A DNA stretch of 64,000 nucleotides from Chrysoperla carnea. Taxonomy: Eukaryota; Arthropoda; Insecta; Neuroptera; Chrysopidae. The notes under the pieces are model-generated. The model ran no database searches and was not told the origin of the DNA. It saw only the letters and a program-made list of their open reading frames with translations. The stretch spans positions 23,718,640 to 23,782,639 of the forward strand of contig NC_058342.1 of NCBI RefSeq assembly GCF_905475395.1, read 5' to 3'. Positions 13,503 to 24,881 of the stretch are shown here, piece after piece (the stretch's first letter is position 1; each line of letters opens with the position of its first letter). The position numbers were made by a program, and so were the translations under genes.

Positions 13503-13782
13503 CTTCATGTAGGCATAACCTTTGGCAAGCCGTAGCTCGGAAGAGAAGGACTTTTTAGGGTTGAGTCCAAAAGAACTTTTGATCAGCATGATCAAAACTA
13601 CGTTAATCCATAGTGTTCAAAACATTTTAACCGAAACCAAAAGTCAATATCTCATGTAGAAATAACCTTTGAAAGGCTCTTGCGCAGAAGGGAAGGGTTT
13701 TTGAGAGTTAAATCCATAAGAACTTTTGATCAGCATGATCAAAACTACCCAAAATATTTTAACCGAAACCAAAAATCAATGT
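13503..13782. repeat. Tandem duplication, two ~140-base units
   Basis: Units at about 13503-13650 and 13651-13782 share 'acttttgatcagcatgatca', 'aaaactac' and 'attttaaccgaaaccaaaa', with one deletion in the second copy. The palindrome TTGATCAGCATGATCAA is preserved in both. The plus-strand opening at 13680-13886 covers the second unit only and shows no recognisable product. Confidence 0.75.
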
Positions 13783-15004
13783 ATTGTATCCGGGGTCCTT
13801 TGGTGATGCGAATTTTTGTACTTCCATGTGATATTCGAGTTGTATCGAGGTTTTACTGTATAAGGGTGTATTTACCACCCCCCTAAGGTGACGTAAAATC
13901 AAATAAAACATCATTATTTATTTATTTTTTTTAATATTTGTAAATATTTATTTTAGAAAGTATACATAAATATTGGAATTTTTTTTTAAATAAATTAAAA
14001 AGATCACAAAAGTACCATAAATTTTCAAACGTGTACATTTTTAATTTGTTGTTTAAATACACTCCCGCAAAAATTAAAACTCATTTTGAGGGCAAAGAAG
14101 TGAACTTGGAAGATTCCAAAAAGACCAAAGATAACAAAGTTCTATGTCCGCAAATAGTGTGTATTTTTATTTTGGCGGGGTGTACTTGGGGCCATTAAAA
14201 AAATTTGTACACTGTCTTTGGATCAATAAGCAATATTCTTTTGTTAATTGATCATAAATTTTATGATTATGAACTAAAACCTAACGAAATTATTCTTAAC
14301 GACCATATACTTTACAAAGATGTATCATGAGTTTAAGTTTTTCTTTCAAGTAGTCCGGCTGTTGTGTAGTCAACTAGGCAATTTGTATGACGAAAATGTA
14401 ATAAAATGCTCTAATAATATCGTAAAAGCGTCAAAACCAAAGTTTTTTTTATGATTTCTTTTTCCATAAGGTACTGTGTTAAAAATCACAATTTTAAAAT
14501 GAAATAATTCAAAATTTTGTCCCGCAAGAGGTCCCAAAACTGTGTTTGTTATGATCAAGGGACTTTGAACTATGATTTACCACAAAAAAAATTAACATTC
14601 ACCGTACTTGCTCAAACAACCGGACTACTTTAATTTTGGGTCCGTTTTAATCTCTGTATATTTTTAACACCGTATTCATGACAAATTCGTAAGCTTTCGA
14701 TCCTTCAAGATTGGGTCGTCTATTGGATAGAAGAATAATTTTTCATGGACATCGTTTTTTAACCAAGTGCATAGCTACACATCTACAGTGTATTTCTAAC
14801 TACAGTTTATCGGACTCATTCTTACAATTGCCATGTTTGATCCTAATTACCGAATATCAAAATCCAAATCTCCGTGGCCAGGGCACCCCCACAAACAATA
14901 AAATAATTGTGCATGGATATCTCATTCCAAAAAACTTTGCATAATTATTGCGCGTCCATTCGTTGTTGATAAATAATTTTAAAAAACATCCGGGTGCTGT
15001 ACAA
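13783..15004. other. Intergenic sequence with one half of an inverted repeat pair
   Basis: No gene is supported. The segment about 14866-14925 ('caataaaataattgtgcatg') is the diverged reverse complement of 16062-16140 ('catgcgcaattattttattg'), and 'attggatagaagaataattt' near 14721 also has a counterpart near 16135. The two copies face each other across a family A copy and a foldback. Confidence 0.5.
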
Positions 15005-15572
15005 TTTTTATACCATGTATGTATGAAATATATCAAGGTATATTAAATTTAGTCCTAAGTTTGTAACGCTTAAAAATATTGATGCTACCAACAAAATTTT
15101 GGTGTAGGTGTTCATAAAATCGCCTTATTATTCCATTTCTGGTTGTCCGTCCGTTTGCCTGTTTGTCTGTCCGTCTGTCGGCCGTGCTTAGGACGTAAAA
15201 AGTGAGGTCGAGTTCGTAAATGATAAAAATAGGTCGATTGGATCTTGCGTCCGTAGGACCTATCTTGTAAACCGTTAGAGATAGAACAAAAGTTTAAATA
15301 TAAAAAATGTTTCTAATAAAAAAATAAACAACTTTTGTTTGAAACATTTTTTCGTTAACATCACTGTTCTCCCGTGAGGGCGCAAATTTAATACGTTAAA
15401 TTTATACGTTACATATATTATGTATGTATAATTATTACTACATTGTGTGTTAGAGTGGCTATCTTTCTTTTCTTACATGACGTACAAAATAAACGACTAC
15501 GTAATCAACGCTGCTTATACATGGCGCTTCAACAATTAACTCAGTTAATTGTTTGTTTTCACTTGTTTGAGC
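15005..15572 (-). repeat. Family A dispersed repeat, minus orientation
   Basis: Reverse-orientation copy running from 'tataccatgtatgtatgaaa' through 'gtttgtaacgcttaaaaata', 'gttgtccgtccgtttgcctg', 'acatcactgttctcccgtga' to 'caacaattaactcagttaat' and 'gtttgttttcacttgttt'. Near full length. Confidence 0.8.
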
Positions 15573-15614
15573 TCAATTTTATTTTAGTTAATTCATAGAT
15601 TTTTGAGATATTAT

Positions 15615-15900
15615 TGGTATCAATCGACGGCAAGTTGTCAAAATTCCGATTCTATCAATATTATCGAACTAATCAATAAAAATCAATAATAGCCAATATT
15701 GGACAATTCGATCATCAAGAACGCAGTTCCGTTCAATTTAATATTTCATAATTAAAATAATTACGCTTAGATGGTAGTGCAGTCGGTTCTCAGCAGCCGT
15801 TCTTGATTATCGAAATTTCCAGTATTCGCAAATATTGATTTTTATTGATTAATTCGATTATATTGATGGAATCGGAATTTTGACAACACATTATTGTATT
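15615..15900. repeat. Foldback element
   Basis: Arms at about 15620-15730 and 15800-15895 are diverged reverse complements ('gttgtcaaaattccgattct' against 'ggaatcggaattttgacaac', and 'aatcaataaaaatcaata' against its complement). The centre carries no coding frame. Confidence 0.65.
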
Positions 15901-16597
15901 TTCGAAGACGCTTCATCGATTGCGACCAAAATTATTTCGAAAGTATAGGAATTAACAAAAGAAAATCGATCTCAAAAAAATCTTACAGCATCCAGATGTT
16001 TTTCTTATTATTTATCGACAACGAATAGACCCGCAATAATTTTACTAAGGGTTTTAGAATGCGGCGTCCATGCGCAATTATTTTATTGTCTATGGGTACC
16101 CGGATCACGGAGGTAATCCAATTCCTCTATCCAATGAAAAGAATAATTTCAACATCTATTCATAATCATCTCAAATGCTACTTGTTAAATCGACGCTTAA
16201 AATGAGATTAAATAGCGCCCTTTTATTTATAAAATCTTAACGGTTTATTTAAAATACGTTTTTTTTTTATTTTGTTTTATAAAGTTTAGATAATAACAAT
16301 ATATTCTTATAAATGCTTAAAACTTAAATAATAACAAAATACTTTAAATAAATTAAGTTTATGGTGTTTATGTTTGGAAAAAAAAACTCAGAACCATTAA
16401 CCTATCTGAGCTTTTATGTACAAAATAATCAACTAAAATAATTATAACAAAATTATTAGGAACATTTTTTTATAAAAGATTTATAAATTTATCTCATTTG
16501 ATTGTGACACTCATTTTGTAACAGATTAGTTTCTTGTTTTTAATTGTACGTGACCTAAAAACTAAAAAAATAAATAAATCGATTATTAAAAGTTAAC
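15901..16597. other. Intergenic sequence
   Basis: Holds the second half of the inverted pair noted at 14.87 kb (about 16055-16150). The remainder is AT-rich with no gene or RNA signal that I can see. Confidence 0.45.
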
Positions 16598-17264
16598 CAG
16601 AGTGGCGATCGAACTGTTTTCCATGAATTTTTCATGAGTATAGCGAAAATTCGTTGACTGTTTTTAAGTAGCATAATTTTTTGTATCGAAAATCATGGAT
16701 CTCTATTTACGGCTTAAAAAAACATTAAAAAAGGGAGATTTTAAGGTTAAAATTAACACAGAATATATAACGTTAATAATAATGCATGAGAGAGGTACCA
16801 AAAATGGCTCCCCAGCACCTAGACCAAGGAGTTCTCTGTGTCCTCTTTGAGAACAAACCGCTACCCGAAGATGAGACGTCTCCGGATAAGAGATGCTATT
16901 TTAATCAGATGAAGCTATAAGAAATGCTTCAGCTTCTCCGCCGGGATTTCTTCCAGGATTGGTGGATTCAAGTTTTCGAATCCAAACAATTTAAACCATC
17001 CTCCATACAGGCCCTACAAGTGTAACCATTAGACATCCTCATGTTATCAAGGTGGTAATCAATAATCGAAAATGTCCTTTCAACAGTCCCGTGAATATTC
17101 TCAACTGTGCACTAGTGAGTTTCAAGCGAGCACAGTCGAATGGCCTAGCAAGCCCTACGCAAAGTCCCAGTAATCAAGATGAAGTACTTTTTTATCATTT
17201 CCCCTAACTGATCAATAAATTTTCTTGAATATTCTCTGATTTTTCCAGTTCGATTGCCACTTGG
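16598..17264. mobile_element. Family D element carrying family B sequence
   Basis: The left end reads CAGAGTGGCGATCGAACTG and the right end reads CAGTTCGATTGCCACTTGG, near-perfect inverted termini. Related ends bound other segments at 18.3, 20.8, 29.5 and 36.7 kb. The middle (about 16790-17210) is family B sequence ('cgagacgtct'-like 'gatgagacgtctccggataa', 'ttttaatcagatgaagctat'), also present at 36.9, 41.2 and 63.5 kb. No transposase is present, so this is non-autonomous. Superfamily not assigned. Confidence 0.65.
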
Positions 17265-18305
17265 TTCGCAGATAAAGCATATAATCTGGCCCAATTTCGA
17301 CCTCCCAAATTTATTAAGTATTTAACCTGATATTTTCGCAATACTAGCATTTCCTGATACTTAATAACTAGTAATGGGGTCCCTCTCATCTGCCCTCGGG
17401 TGTGAGACATAGGTACTAATGTTCCTAAATATTTGTTAAAAAACTACTCAATGGGTTTATTCTTGATCCTTAATAAAGAATTTGGAAAATGCGAATACAT
17501 CCTTTGGTATCATTTGACAGGATCAACCCATATAGTACAAAAAGAACCATCGAGGGTATAATTGGCACGTGCCTTGATGGTATATCATCGTAATACATTT
17601 TTGACGATGCTTGTGGATAGAAGATCTGGCAAAATTTTCGCCATTTTTGTTCCAAGTGAGATTTATTAGGGTTAATGTTACTTTTATTTCATAAAATAGC
17701 AAAATACATTTTAAAATTCAACAAGTTTTCTGTTTTTTATAACACCATGGAATAGTAGCCGCCATGTTATTACGTCATACGGATGTGTAAACTAAAAAGT
17801 TTAAATTATAAACAATTATCATACAAAATATCAACAATTTTGTTTACACAGCCAACTGACGTCAAGACCACATAGCAATATGGCGTCCAATGTGTTCAGC
17901 GTTTTCGTCAAATTACGTGCGAAATAATACCCTATTCATATAATCGTCATTTTTGGGCCTAATACTAAAATATATTAAAAATTGATATATCTTCAAGGTA
18001 CGTTCAATTTTATAAGTCAATGGTATAATATACTTAAAAAAAAAATAAATAAAATATTTCAATTTTCATCAAAATAAAAAAACACCTCCAACATTCGATG
18101 AAAATATTATAACTAGTGATTTTAAAAAATTTTGTAACTGCGAAAATTCAATGGTTTTAGTTTTAAGTGCCGTAAAACTGGGTTCGTGAAATCTGAAGTG
18201 TTTTTCAAAAAGTATGGTATTTACGACATCTTAAACGCTTTCATTAAAACCTTATTCGATTGTACTAAGAATTTGATAATTTTTAAATTACAAATCGGAA
18301 CATTT
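17265..18305. other. AT-rich intergenic sequence
   Basis: The minus openings at 17204-17410 and 17470-17655 lack recognisable domains or splice partners. Nothing else is seen. Confidence 0.45.
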
Positions 18306-18514
18306 TCAGGATGGCGATTGACTTTTGATTATTCGTACGAAATTCGTCGCTTTCTTCATAATTAGAACAAAAATTTCTTGCCAGTTTCATATTTGAAATT
18401 TTTCTATTTAAAAAATATATTTGCATCATATAAAAAAGAGACTCTAGAGACTCCATTTTATTAAAGTCTAGAGACGCTAAATTCTCTGACATTTCTAGGT
18501 CGATCGCCACCTTG
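18306..18514. mobile_element. Family D short copy
   Basis: About 209 bases bounded by CAGGATGGCGATTGACTTT on the left and GGTCGATCGCCACCTTG on the right. It contains the family's subterminal 'attctctgacatttctagg'. No coding. The minus opening at 18283-18510 is read through the element and is not a gene. Confidence 0.65.
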
Positions 18515-20789
18515 ATTTTCTAATAAATTTTATTTCTGGCTAAAGCCTATAGAAAAAGTTTTAGACTATAAAATCAAAAAGAGCCCGATTTTATAAAGAC
18601 CTTTTTATTTAAAATAACGCAATATCGTTAAAAATCACTAATTAGAAAAATATTTTGACTAGAAATTACAAAAACAAATCACAAATCAGAAATTTAGAAA
18701 ATTAAAGAGTGTTTTATTTTCGATGTTATTTTTGAATGCGTTGCCATTTTGGTGTTTAGTTTCCGGTTTCCGAAATATGTAGACGAAATATTTGATATTT
18801 GAACGGTTTGGCAATTAAATAACCTCCCGTAAAGCAGACGTTAACTGGTCCCCTAGATCTTTCGATTTACCGCATTTTGACTTTTTTTTGGAGATCTTTG
18901 AAGGCAAAAATCTACGCAAATGATCCCTTAGCCTTAGATAATCTGAAACTAAATATTTTTGATGCCATTCAAGAGATATCTGTGTAGGGCCGGATTATCC
19001 AGTAAGCAGAGTAGGCAACTGCCTGGGGGCTCACGCGCGCACACCAAAGAAACTGGAAATGTTTCTTAGAGAGAAAATTTAATTGGAAAATTACGATTCT
19101 GAAATCGGAAAATTATGACGCATGCTGACAGTTGATGAAATACTTTATACTTACGGGCAGAGCCATCTATTATCGAGTAGTAGAACTAATAATATCATCG
19201 CGCGACTTTAGTTTACGGAACGGTTGACGCGAGTGCTGACGAATTAAAAATAATATCGAAAATAGAATACACTTTATAATTTTCCACAAACTTTTTATAA
19301 ATTCCAAAAGCCATAGATTAATTATCTTACTTAAAAAAATATTTTACATTAAATATCAGAGTTTCTAGTAACAATAAAATTTTCCCTTTTGAAAATTGTA
19401 TTCGAAAATATTTTCTTTGAAGTTTTTCATTTTTCAAATATCAAAAAAAAGAGGATAACAATAGAGGGTCTTTTTTCAATTAAAAATATTCTTAAAGCTC
19501 TGTTTACACAATTTAAGTTATTTGTCTCCAAGTGGAATATAATTTTCTGGAATGTGGATTCTAATTCTAATTTTTTACAAATGGAAGATTATAATTTATA
19601 AATTTCCCGAGAAAATTATATCGAAGGATTATTGTTACGAAGCCGAGAACGTCTAAATCATCTAAATTTTGCTAGGACAGTTACTTTTTTCTTTAAATCG
19701 TAAAACTATTTACTACTTGTAACTGCCGAGTCTTAGATAAAATTAACAACTATATGGAAGTTTAGTTTGGCAGAAATTTACGTTCTCCTAACTTAGAAAT
19801 AAAATCTTGTACATTGAATGTCGGCCATTTTAAGTCCTCTTAGAAAAATAACTGTCTTCGTATGAACGATTAACACAATCAGTTGGAGTAGAAAGTATTA
19901 CCCCCCCCCCTCGTGACTATATTGTCATCAAATATAGCTTAAAATTATCACTGAACTATTAAATTGAAATTTGTAAACCCACATCTTGATAGGTAAAGCC
20001 TATTCTATAATGGAGTTCGAGTGTCGGGTTGTCGAATGGCGGACGAATGCGGAATATATGCGATTTAATTATCGCATGCGCAGATAATAGTGATAAAGAT
20101 CAAATTCTAAGAAGAAAGTTCCTTTGAAATTTTTCGATTCAATGTGTACGGTTACATCGAATTTGAAAAAAAACATGCATCTCGATATCTTCAGTAGTTT
20201 TTGTGTTCACACTATCATGAGATGGCGATGGTGTTTAGATCAGACAAGGATGTGGGTCTCTGCTAGAGACAGTGATTTTCTTAACAATTAGCAAATGAAT
20301 TCTCAAATTGTGAAAACAGAACTTTTCTATTGTTTACACAATAAAAACCCAAAATATTTCCACAATTTTTTTTTTTTTTTTATTGTTGTTTGGAAATCTA
20401 CGAAAATCGATTTTTAGAAATATAAATTCTACCATATACATTTATATATTTTTTTTGAATTTGGGACAGTCTCAAATTTAGAAAGAAGGCTACAATACAG
20501 GTTTTGTCTCACAAAAATACTCCTCAACTAAGGTTTAGAAAAACCCAAAATACACAGAGATCATATGTAATATTTGTGAAAGCAGATTTGCCAATTTTTT
20601 TTACTACCCGACTACGAAAAAAAACAGCGTAATATGTTGGAATTAGTTTCGAGCACTTGAAACAGAGTGTGGAACACATTTAAGTAATTGCATACTCTTT
20701 TTTCAAGTGATAGGCTCAAGGAAAATACCCATAACAGTTTAATAATGGCACATCGATTGAATCATGTCACAGTTATTTTAAACCTTGAT
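18515..20789. other. AT-rich intergenic sequence
   Basis: No coding exon, tRNA or rRNA is seen. A patch near 18985-19035 ('gggccggattatccagtaag', 'gcaactgcctgggggctcac') looks like a decayed dispersed repeat. A C10 run lies near 19902 and a T18 run near 20368. Confidence 0.45.
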
Positions 20790-21259
20790 CAGGATGGCGA
20801 TCGAATTTTTATGTTTATAACAAAAATTCCGTGACTGTTTTTGACGTAACATAATTGGAAATTCTACTATTCGAAAAATACAAAAATCTATTATATTTTC
20901 ATAAAAAGTATTCATTAAGATAAATCGACCCCAAAAACAGAGATTTTGCGGGAAATTGATGCAGAATATTCTAAGACATCGATGAAGTATCAACTCATGG
21001 AGACTACGTAAGGAGACCGAGTTTAATTTGAAAAATAAACGTAATATTTCGTTCGTATTTATTACTTTCGTGCAAAAAGCGGTACAAATAATTTCTGTCA
21101 TTACGTTGATAAATTTTATCAATTCTCCTGCTTGAGTTCACTCGCCTTCAGAATTCGATTCTAGAGACATTTGTCATTTCCTCTGTTCTATACAAAAATT
21201 GCCTAACTTTTCCAGAATCTCAATGTTGCCCTAATATATCCAGATCAATCGTCATCCTG
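20790..21259. mobile_element. Family D element
   Basis: Bounded by CAGGATGGCGATCGAATTT and GATCAATCGTCATCCTG, inverted copies of each other. About 470 bases with no transposase. The 114-codon minus opening at 20778-21122 crosses the left terminus and is best explained as chance. Confidence 0.65.
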
Positions 21260-21616
21260 CTAAAGGAATATTTTGGATACTCCTAAGCTCATTTTAAAAA
21301 CAATATCAAGATTACTCTACGGTGTCCGTTTCGTAGTCGGGTTATTTTTGGTAAAATTTAAAAGCTTGTAATTCTCTCTCAACAATATTAAAATGACTCA
21401 ATATAGGGGAGAGAAAAATATTTCCCAAAGAAAAATTATTCTCAGTTTTATTTTTTTGATTATTCTTGTTTTGTTATTGTTTTTTTTATCTTTTTTTTTT
21501 TTGTAAGACAGGGGTGTATTAATAAATAATAATTAGGCCTATATTTAGTCTTTTTTTTTACCATATCTCCTTCGTTTAAATTTTAAAAAATATGTGTTTA
21601 TGTAATTAAACAAAAT
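21260..21616 (-). other. 3' flank of the small membrane-protein gene
   Basis: Immediately downstream of the stop codon on the minus strand. It is A-rich on that strand and contains AATAAA-like strings near 21450, compatible with a 3' UTR and polyadenylation region, although base composition makes such strings common. Confidence 0.35.
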
Positions 21617-21782
21617 TTAAACGCTTCCAGGAACAGCTTTATATAAATTATTCACCAGATCTTCATCGTTATTCTTTTGTAGTTGAGTGTAATATTGGTA
21701 ATTTTTCATTTTATATCGGGAACAAAATCCACGTATCATGCATCCGATCGCTAATGCGATTATTATTAATAATACTCCAAAC
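21617..21782 (-). CDS. Exon 3 of the small membrane-protein gene (transmembrane helix and tail)
   Basis: The acceptor is CAATTTTCCATAG|G. It encodes the hydrophobic helix, the stop-transfer RGFCSRYKMK and the tail to the TAA. Composition is clearly more ordered than the flanking AT-rich frames. Confidence 0.75.
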
Positions 21783-23566
21783 CTATGGAAAATTGAAAAA
21801 ATTATACATAAGGTAAAAATAAGAAACATGAAATAAATTTTTTATTTTAAACAATAACACGGTCTTTACAACTAAAATTAGAACAAAACAAAATCGACTT
21901 TAGCACAAATCTAATCAATTAAATGCCCGTGCCGATCGAAAAACTCGGCGATCAGTTCGCTAATGGATTAATTACTAATGAATTAAAGCCTAAATGGCCG
22001 AGCGGTCTAAGGCGTTAGTCATAGAACGTTGGACTATTTACACTTAGGTTGCGGGTTCGAATCCAGGCAGCGGCAGTGTGAACAATTTATAATTAATGGG
22101 AGTGCAGAATTGATCACATTGTCGTTGCTTGGATAAGAACGAAGTAACCGACTCCACCCACATCAAAATTGTAATTGTAAAATATGTTTGTAATTGAATA
22201 AATAAAGATTAACAAATAATGGTGTGGGTGGTCTCTGTGATAAGGCGTATGTCACAAATACAGAGGTTAAACCCCCATTATTATTATTATTATTACTAAT
22301 GAATTAGTCAATGGGGGGAAGGGGGGAACCCATTTTAAGAAAGATTTTATGAGTTGAAATTTAAAATATTAGAAATAATGCGCTGTCCAGACGACGATTG
22401 ATTATTTGAATTGATCTAGCCTTTACTATGAAATATATTTCCTAAATACTAATTTAAAACAACTGAAAACAAACAATTGACTGGGTTACTTGTTGAAATA
22501 CCATGTATAGACAGTTTTGATTACGTAATCGTTTGTTTTTTTTTTTTTTGTCATGTAAGTAATGAACGATAGTTAATCTTAGATACTCACAGTCGTGTAT
22601 ATATTAATAACACGACTGTCAGGGTTGAATTAATGCAAGGGCCCCCCAACAATTAAATGAAACAAATGTGAATAAAAATGTAAAAAAAATTAATCAGCGA
22701 ATATGGAATAAGCGAGCATACTATCTTCAACCTCCAAAATGACATAGCGAGTGCTTCTAATACAAAGTAAAATTTACTGTAACGATCAATAAAATGTTTA
22801 TTCCGGTCCTGACGACTGTGGTGTTACACACACATATCTGGTATTCCCATATAATACATACTATAATGTTATAAACTAATTTGCGCCCTTACGGCTAAAC
22901 AGTGATATTTACGAAAAAATGTTTCAAACAAAAGTTGTTTATTTTTTTATAAGGAACATTTTTATACCTGTATAAATGAAATATATATCAAGGTATACTA
23001 TAAGTTTAGTCCAAAGTTTGTAATGCTTAGAAATATTGATGTTATGAACAAAATTTTGTTAATATGGTACTTTTACCTTAATTATACGTTTTGTTTCCTA
23101 AAAAATGTGAATTTCTCAAAAATTATTGATTTTACAGAAAAATTATTAGAAGTTGTGCAGCGGAAAAATTTCCTACCATTACATATCCTTTTTATTTGAA
23201 TATTTTCACCCATTTCGCGGTAAATTTATATAAAAGAAAGTATGCGTTGTTTTCGACACAAGTAAGAAACGGAAGGTTTTTTGAGGATATACTATAAAAA
23301 AGGCTTTTTTACTAAAATAAATTTTACAAACCATAAAAACCAATTATCCATTGATTGGGCACAACAATCATTTTCACCGCAACAATATTCATTGACTTGG
23401 CATAACCCCGATTCACAGTATGTTGGTTCCCCTACCACCTAATTCCATCAAAAAAATAAAAAATTTTATAGAAATTCTTTAAATAAAACAATTTTAAACA
23501 ATTATTACTTACAGAATGTATTAGAAAAATCATGATAATTATTCGAAAATTTCGAATCACTTGCAT
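21617..23566 (-). CDS. Small Cys-rich single-pass membrane protein (WBP1/VOPP1- or Shisa-like), 3 exons
   Basis: Complete 108-residue gene built from exons 23513-23566, 23332-23438 and 21617-21782. Introns are GT-AG and phases agree (0, then 2). Residues 1-21 (start MQVIRNFRIII) form a signal peptide. The ectodomain (about 22-53) has Cys at 26, 31, 37, 38, 43 and 44 in a YC...C...YCCGENDCC pattern. Residues about 51-70 (NWFLWFGVLLIIIALAIGC) are one transmembrane helix, followed by a basic, Tyr-rich tail (CSRYKMKNYQYYTQLQ) ending AVPGSV. A CCG..CC cluster next to a Trp/Phe-rich helix is the layout of WBP1/VOPP1 and Shisa/CYYR adaptor proteins, but no PPxY motif is present, so family membership is inference. 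Likely type I in endosomal or plasma membranes. I cannot name an orthologue. Confidence 0.75.
21971..21985. repeat. Target-site duplication, left copy, of SINE2
   Basis: ATTACTAATGAATTA is repeated exactly at 22292-22306 on the other side of the SINE, a 15-base target-site duplication consistent with LINE-machinery insertion. Confidence 0.85.
21986..22291 (+). mobile_element. SINE2, tRNA(Leu/Ser)-headed SINE, full length
   Basis: Lies in intron 2 of the membrane-protein gene, opposite to its transcription. The head has an A box TGGCCGAGCGG (21995-22005) and a B box GGTTCGAATCC (22054-22064), the class II tRNA spacing of Leu/Ser. A non-tRNA body containing 'ggataagaacgaagtaaccg' and 'gtgggtggtctctgtgataa' follows, with a 3' (ATT)n tail. 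A perfect 15-base target-site duplication flanks it, so this is a fairly recent insertion. It is not a functional tRNA gene: the 3' half of an acceptor stem is absent. Confidence 0.9.
22455..23060 (+). repeat. Family A dispersed repeat with internal interruption
   Basis: 5' tip at 22455-22560 ('gaaaacaaacaattgactgg', 'ataccatgtatagacagttt') and body from about 22810 ('tacggctaaacagtgatatt', 'gtttcaaacaaaagttgttt'). From about 22970 the last part runs in reverse orientation ('agtccaaagtttgtaatgct'). The middle differs from other copies. Lies in intron 2 of the membrane-protein gene. Confidence 0.65.
23332..23438 (-). CDS. Exon 2 of the small membrane-protein gene (Cys-rich ectodomain)
   Basis: Starts GTGGTAGGGGAA after a TTAG acceptor and ends TTATG|GTTTGT in phase 2. 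The phase-2 end joins exon 3 so that the split codon is Trp, giving NWFLWFGVLL across the junction. A second GT two codons earlier would also keep frame but shortens the helix. Confidence 0.75.
23513..23566 (-). CDS. Exon 1 of the small membrane-protein gene (signal peptide)
   Basis: Encodes the initiator Met and 17 further residues, mostly hydrophobic (RIIIMIFLIHS). It ends at a consensus donor, CATTCT|GTAAGT. The following intron is only 74 bases and ends GGAATTAG. Confidence 0.75.
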
Positions 23567-24049
23567 TCCCTCTTTTGGTATTTACACCAATTGATAAAAA
23601 GTTTTTTTTTTGACAGTTCACTGATCTGATTTTAAATATTTGACACAGAAAATGGTAGTGAAAATAGAGACGCTTACAAATAATTCGATAACGTTTTTGA
23701 TAATTTATGTAAATTATTTGAAATATTTATTCGAAAATTTTTTGTTCGATTATTTACCATCATTGGAATTTTGTATGTATCTATAGGGTTATTTTTTATT
23801 ATGACGTTGGTATTTTATCACTTTCCTACTTACGTGGGAATTTTTAAATAATTAATCATTTGTCAGGTATTATCTAATAACGTTTTTTACTTTTTTACAG
23901 AGTGTTCGAAAATTCAACCCTCTGACTCAAAGGTTCTCAAACTTATTTCGTCTATTGCCCACTTCGAAAATCAATTATTTTTCAACGCCCTTATGTATTA
24001 TTTTTACCCGACATTTTGTGTTTTAGTGAATTCAAATCTTGTTTATTAT
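23567..24049. other. 5' flank of the small membrane-protein gene
   Basis: AT-rich with no recognised element. It should contain the promoter of the minus-strand gene, but I see no convincing TATA or initiator that stands out from the composition. Confidence 0.35.
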
Positions 24050-24338
24050 TAGGTTAGGTTATATTGGCTGTCCACGAAGGACACACTTAGGCTATAGAGC
24101 CCATTGAGATACCATATATATGTTTTGTCTCCTTTCCGCTGATAATTTCATTTATCAGCTCCTCAATTTCTGAAGCTGAGTGCACCTCCTTCATGCATAT
24201 ACCATGCACTACACCAGCCCATCACAACTATTAATTAAATTAATTTTGTTGCGACGGCGGGAATCGAACCCGCTACCTTAAGCATACCGCGTACGAAATT
24301 TGTTACGCCTTAACCAACTGAGCTAATAGGATGACTTG
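24050..24338 (-). mobile_element. SINE1, tRNA-headed SINE with AACCTAACCTAA tail
   Basis: On the minus strand the head carries an A box TAGCTCAGTTGG (24314-24325) and a B box GGTTCGATTCC (24260-24270) in a near-complete tRNA-like 5' sequence. The body contains 'gatgggctggtgtagtgcat' and 'gctctatagcctaagtgtgt'. The 3' end is CCAATATAACCTAACCTAATA. This TAACC tail is shared with the non-LTR fragments at 10.5 and 12.0 kb, suggesting mobilisation by that LINE family. A second copy lies at 62.75 kb. Confidence 0.85.
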
Positions 24339-24344
24339 TATATT

Positions 24345-24720
24345 ATTACTCTAGCAAGTTTTTTTCTGTCCTACCCTTCTCTTCCTTATTCCTTTATCAA
24401 ATTCCATGATTCATCCCTCATTTTCAAGCTTAATATGTCTAGGTTTGACGAAAAATATACTCATGGTCTAAAAATCTACCGCTTAGGAAAAAACACGCTA
24501 GACAAATAATTTGAACGAAAAAATATCATAAATTTAAATAATAAGCTTATTAGGCAAACATGTTAGTTTTTACCGATGCTCTCTTACTACTCTAAATTAT
24601 AATTACTATTTTTAATACATGTTCTCCTAATATTAATTTAAAAACTTTTGATTTTTTTCACCACTTTTCTAGGAAATTTTTTGTCTGTTGTTTTTAGCCA
24701 CGGGCTACGTCGAGCTATTA
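24345..24720 (-). repeat. Family F dispersed repeat, minus orientation
   Basis: Reverse complement of much of 52670-53325: 'ttctgtcctacccttctctt', 'atgtctaggtttgacgaaaa', 'aagcttattaggcaaacatg' and 'tgttttagccac'-like 'ttgtttttagccacgggcta' all have counterparts there. It lacks the hAT-type MITE that interrupts the other copy, so it preserves the empty site. No coding frame. Confidence 0.75.
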
Positions 24721-24881
24721 TATTAATATTAAAATACAAATTAGCCTTACCACGCAATGTAAGCCTCTAGCATCCACAAGGGTTCCTTATCACCCACTTT
24801 GAGAAACACTAGCTTAATTTGGAGGTGCTGTACAAATGTGGACATCTTTTTAAAAAAATAAAAAAGAGGGAACGGAACTGG

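Noticed and set aside
20778..21122. 114-codon minus opening
   Set aside because: It crosses the left terminus of a family D element and has no recognisable motif.
21986..22070. Possible tRNA-Leu/Ser gene
   Set aside because: Both internal promoter boxes are present but the acceptor stem is not closed, and the sequence continues into a SINE body with an (ATT)n tail and target-site duplication.
24258..24338. Possible tRNA gene on the minus strand
   Set aside because: A and B boxes are good, but the sequence continues into the SINE1 body and a second copy occurs at 62.75 kb.
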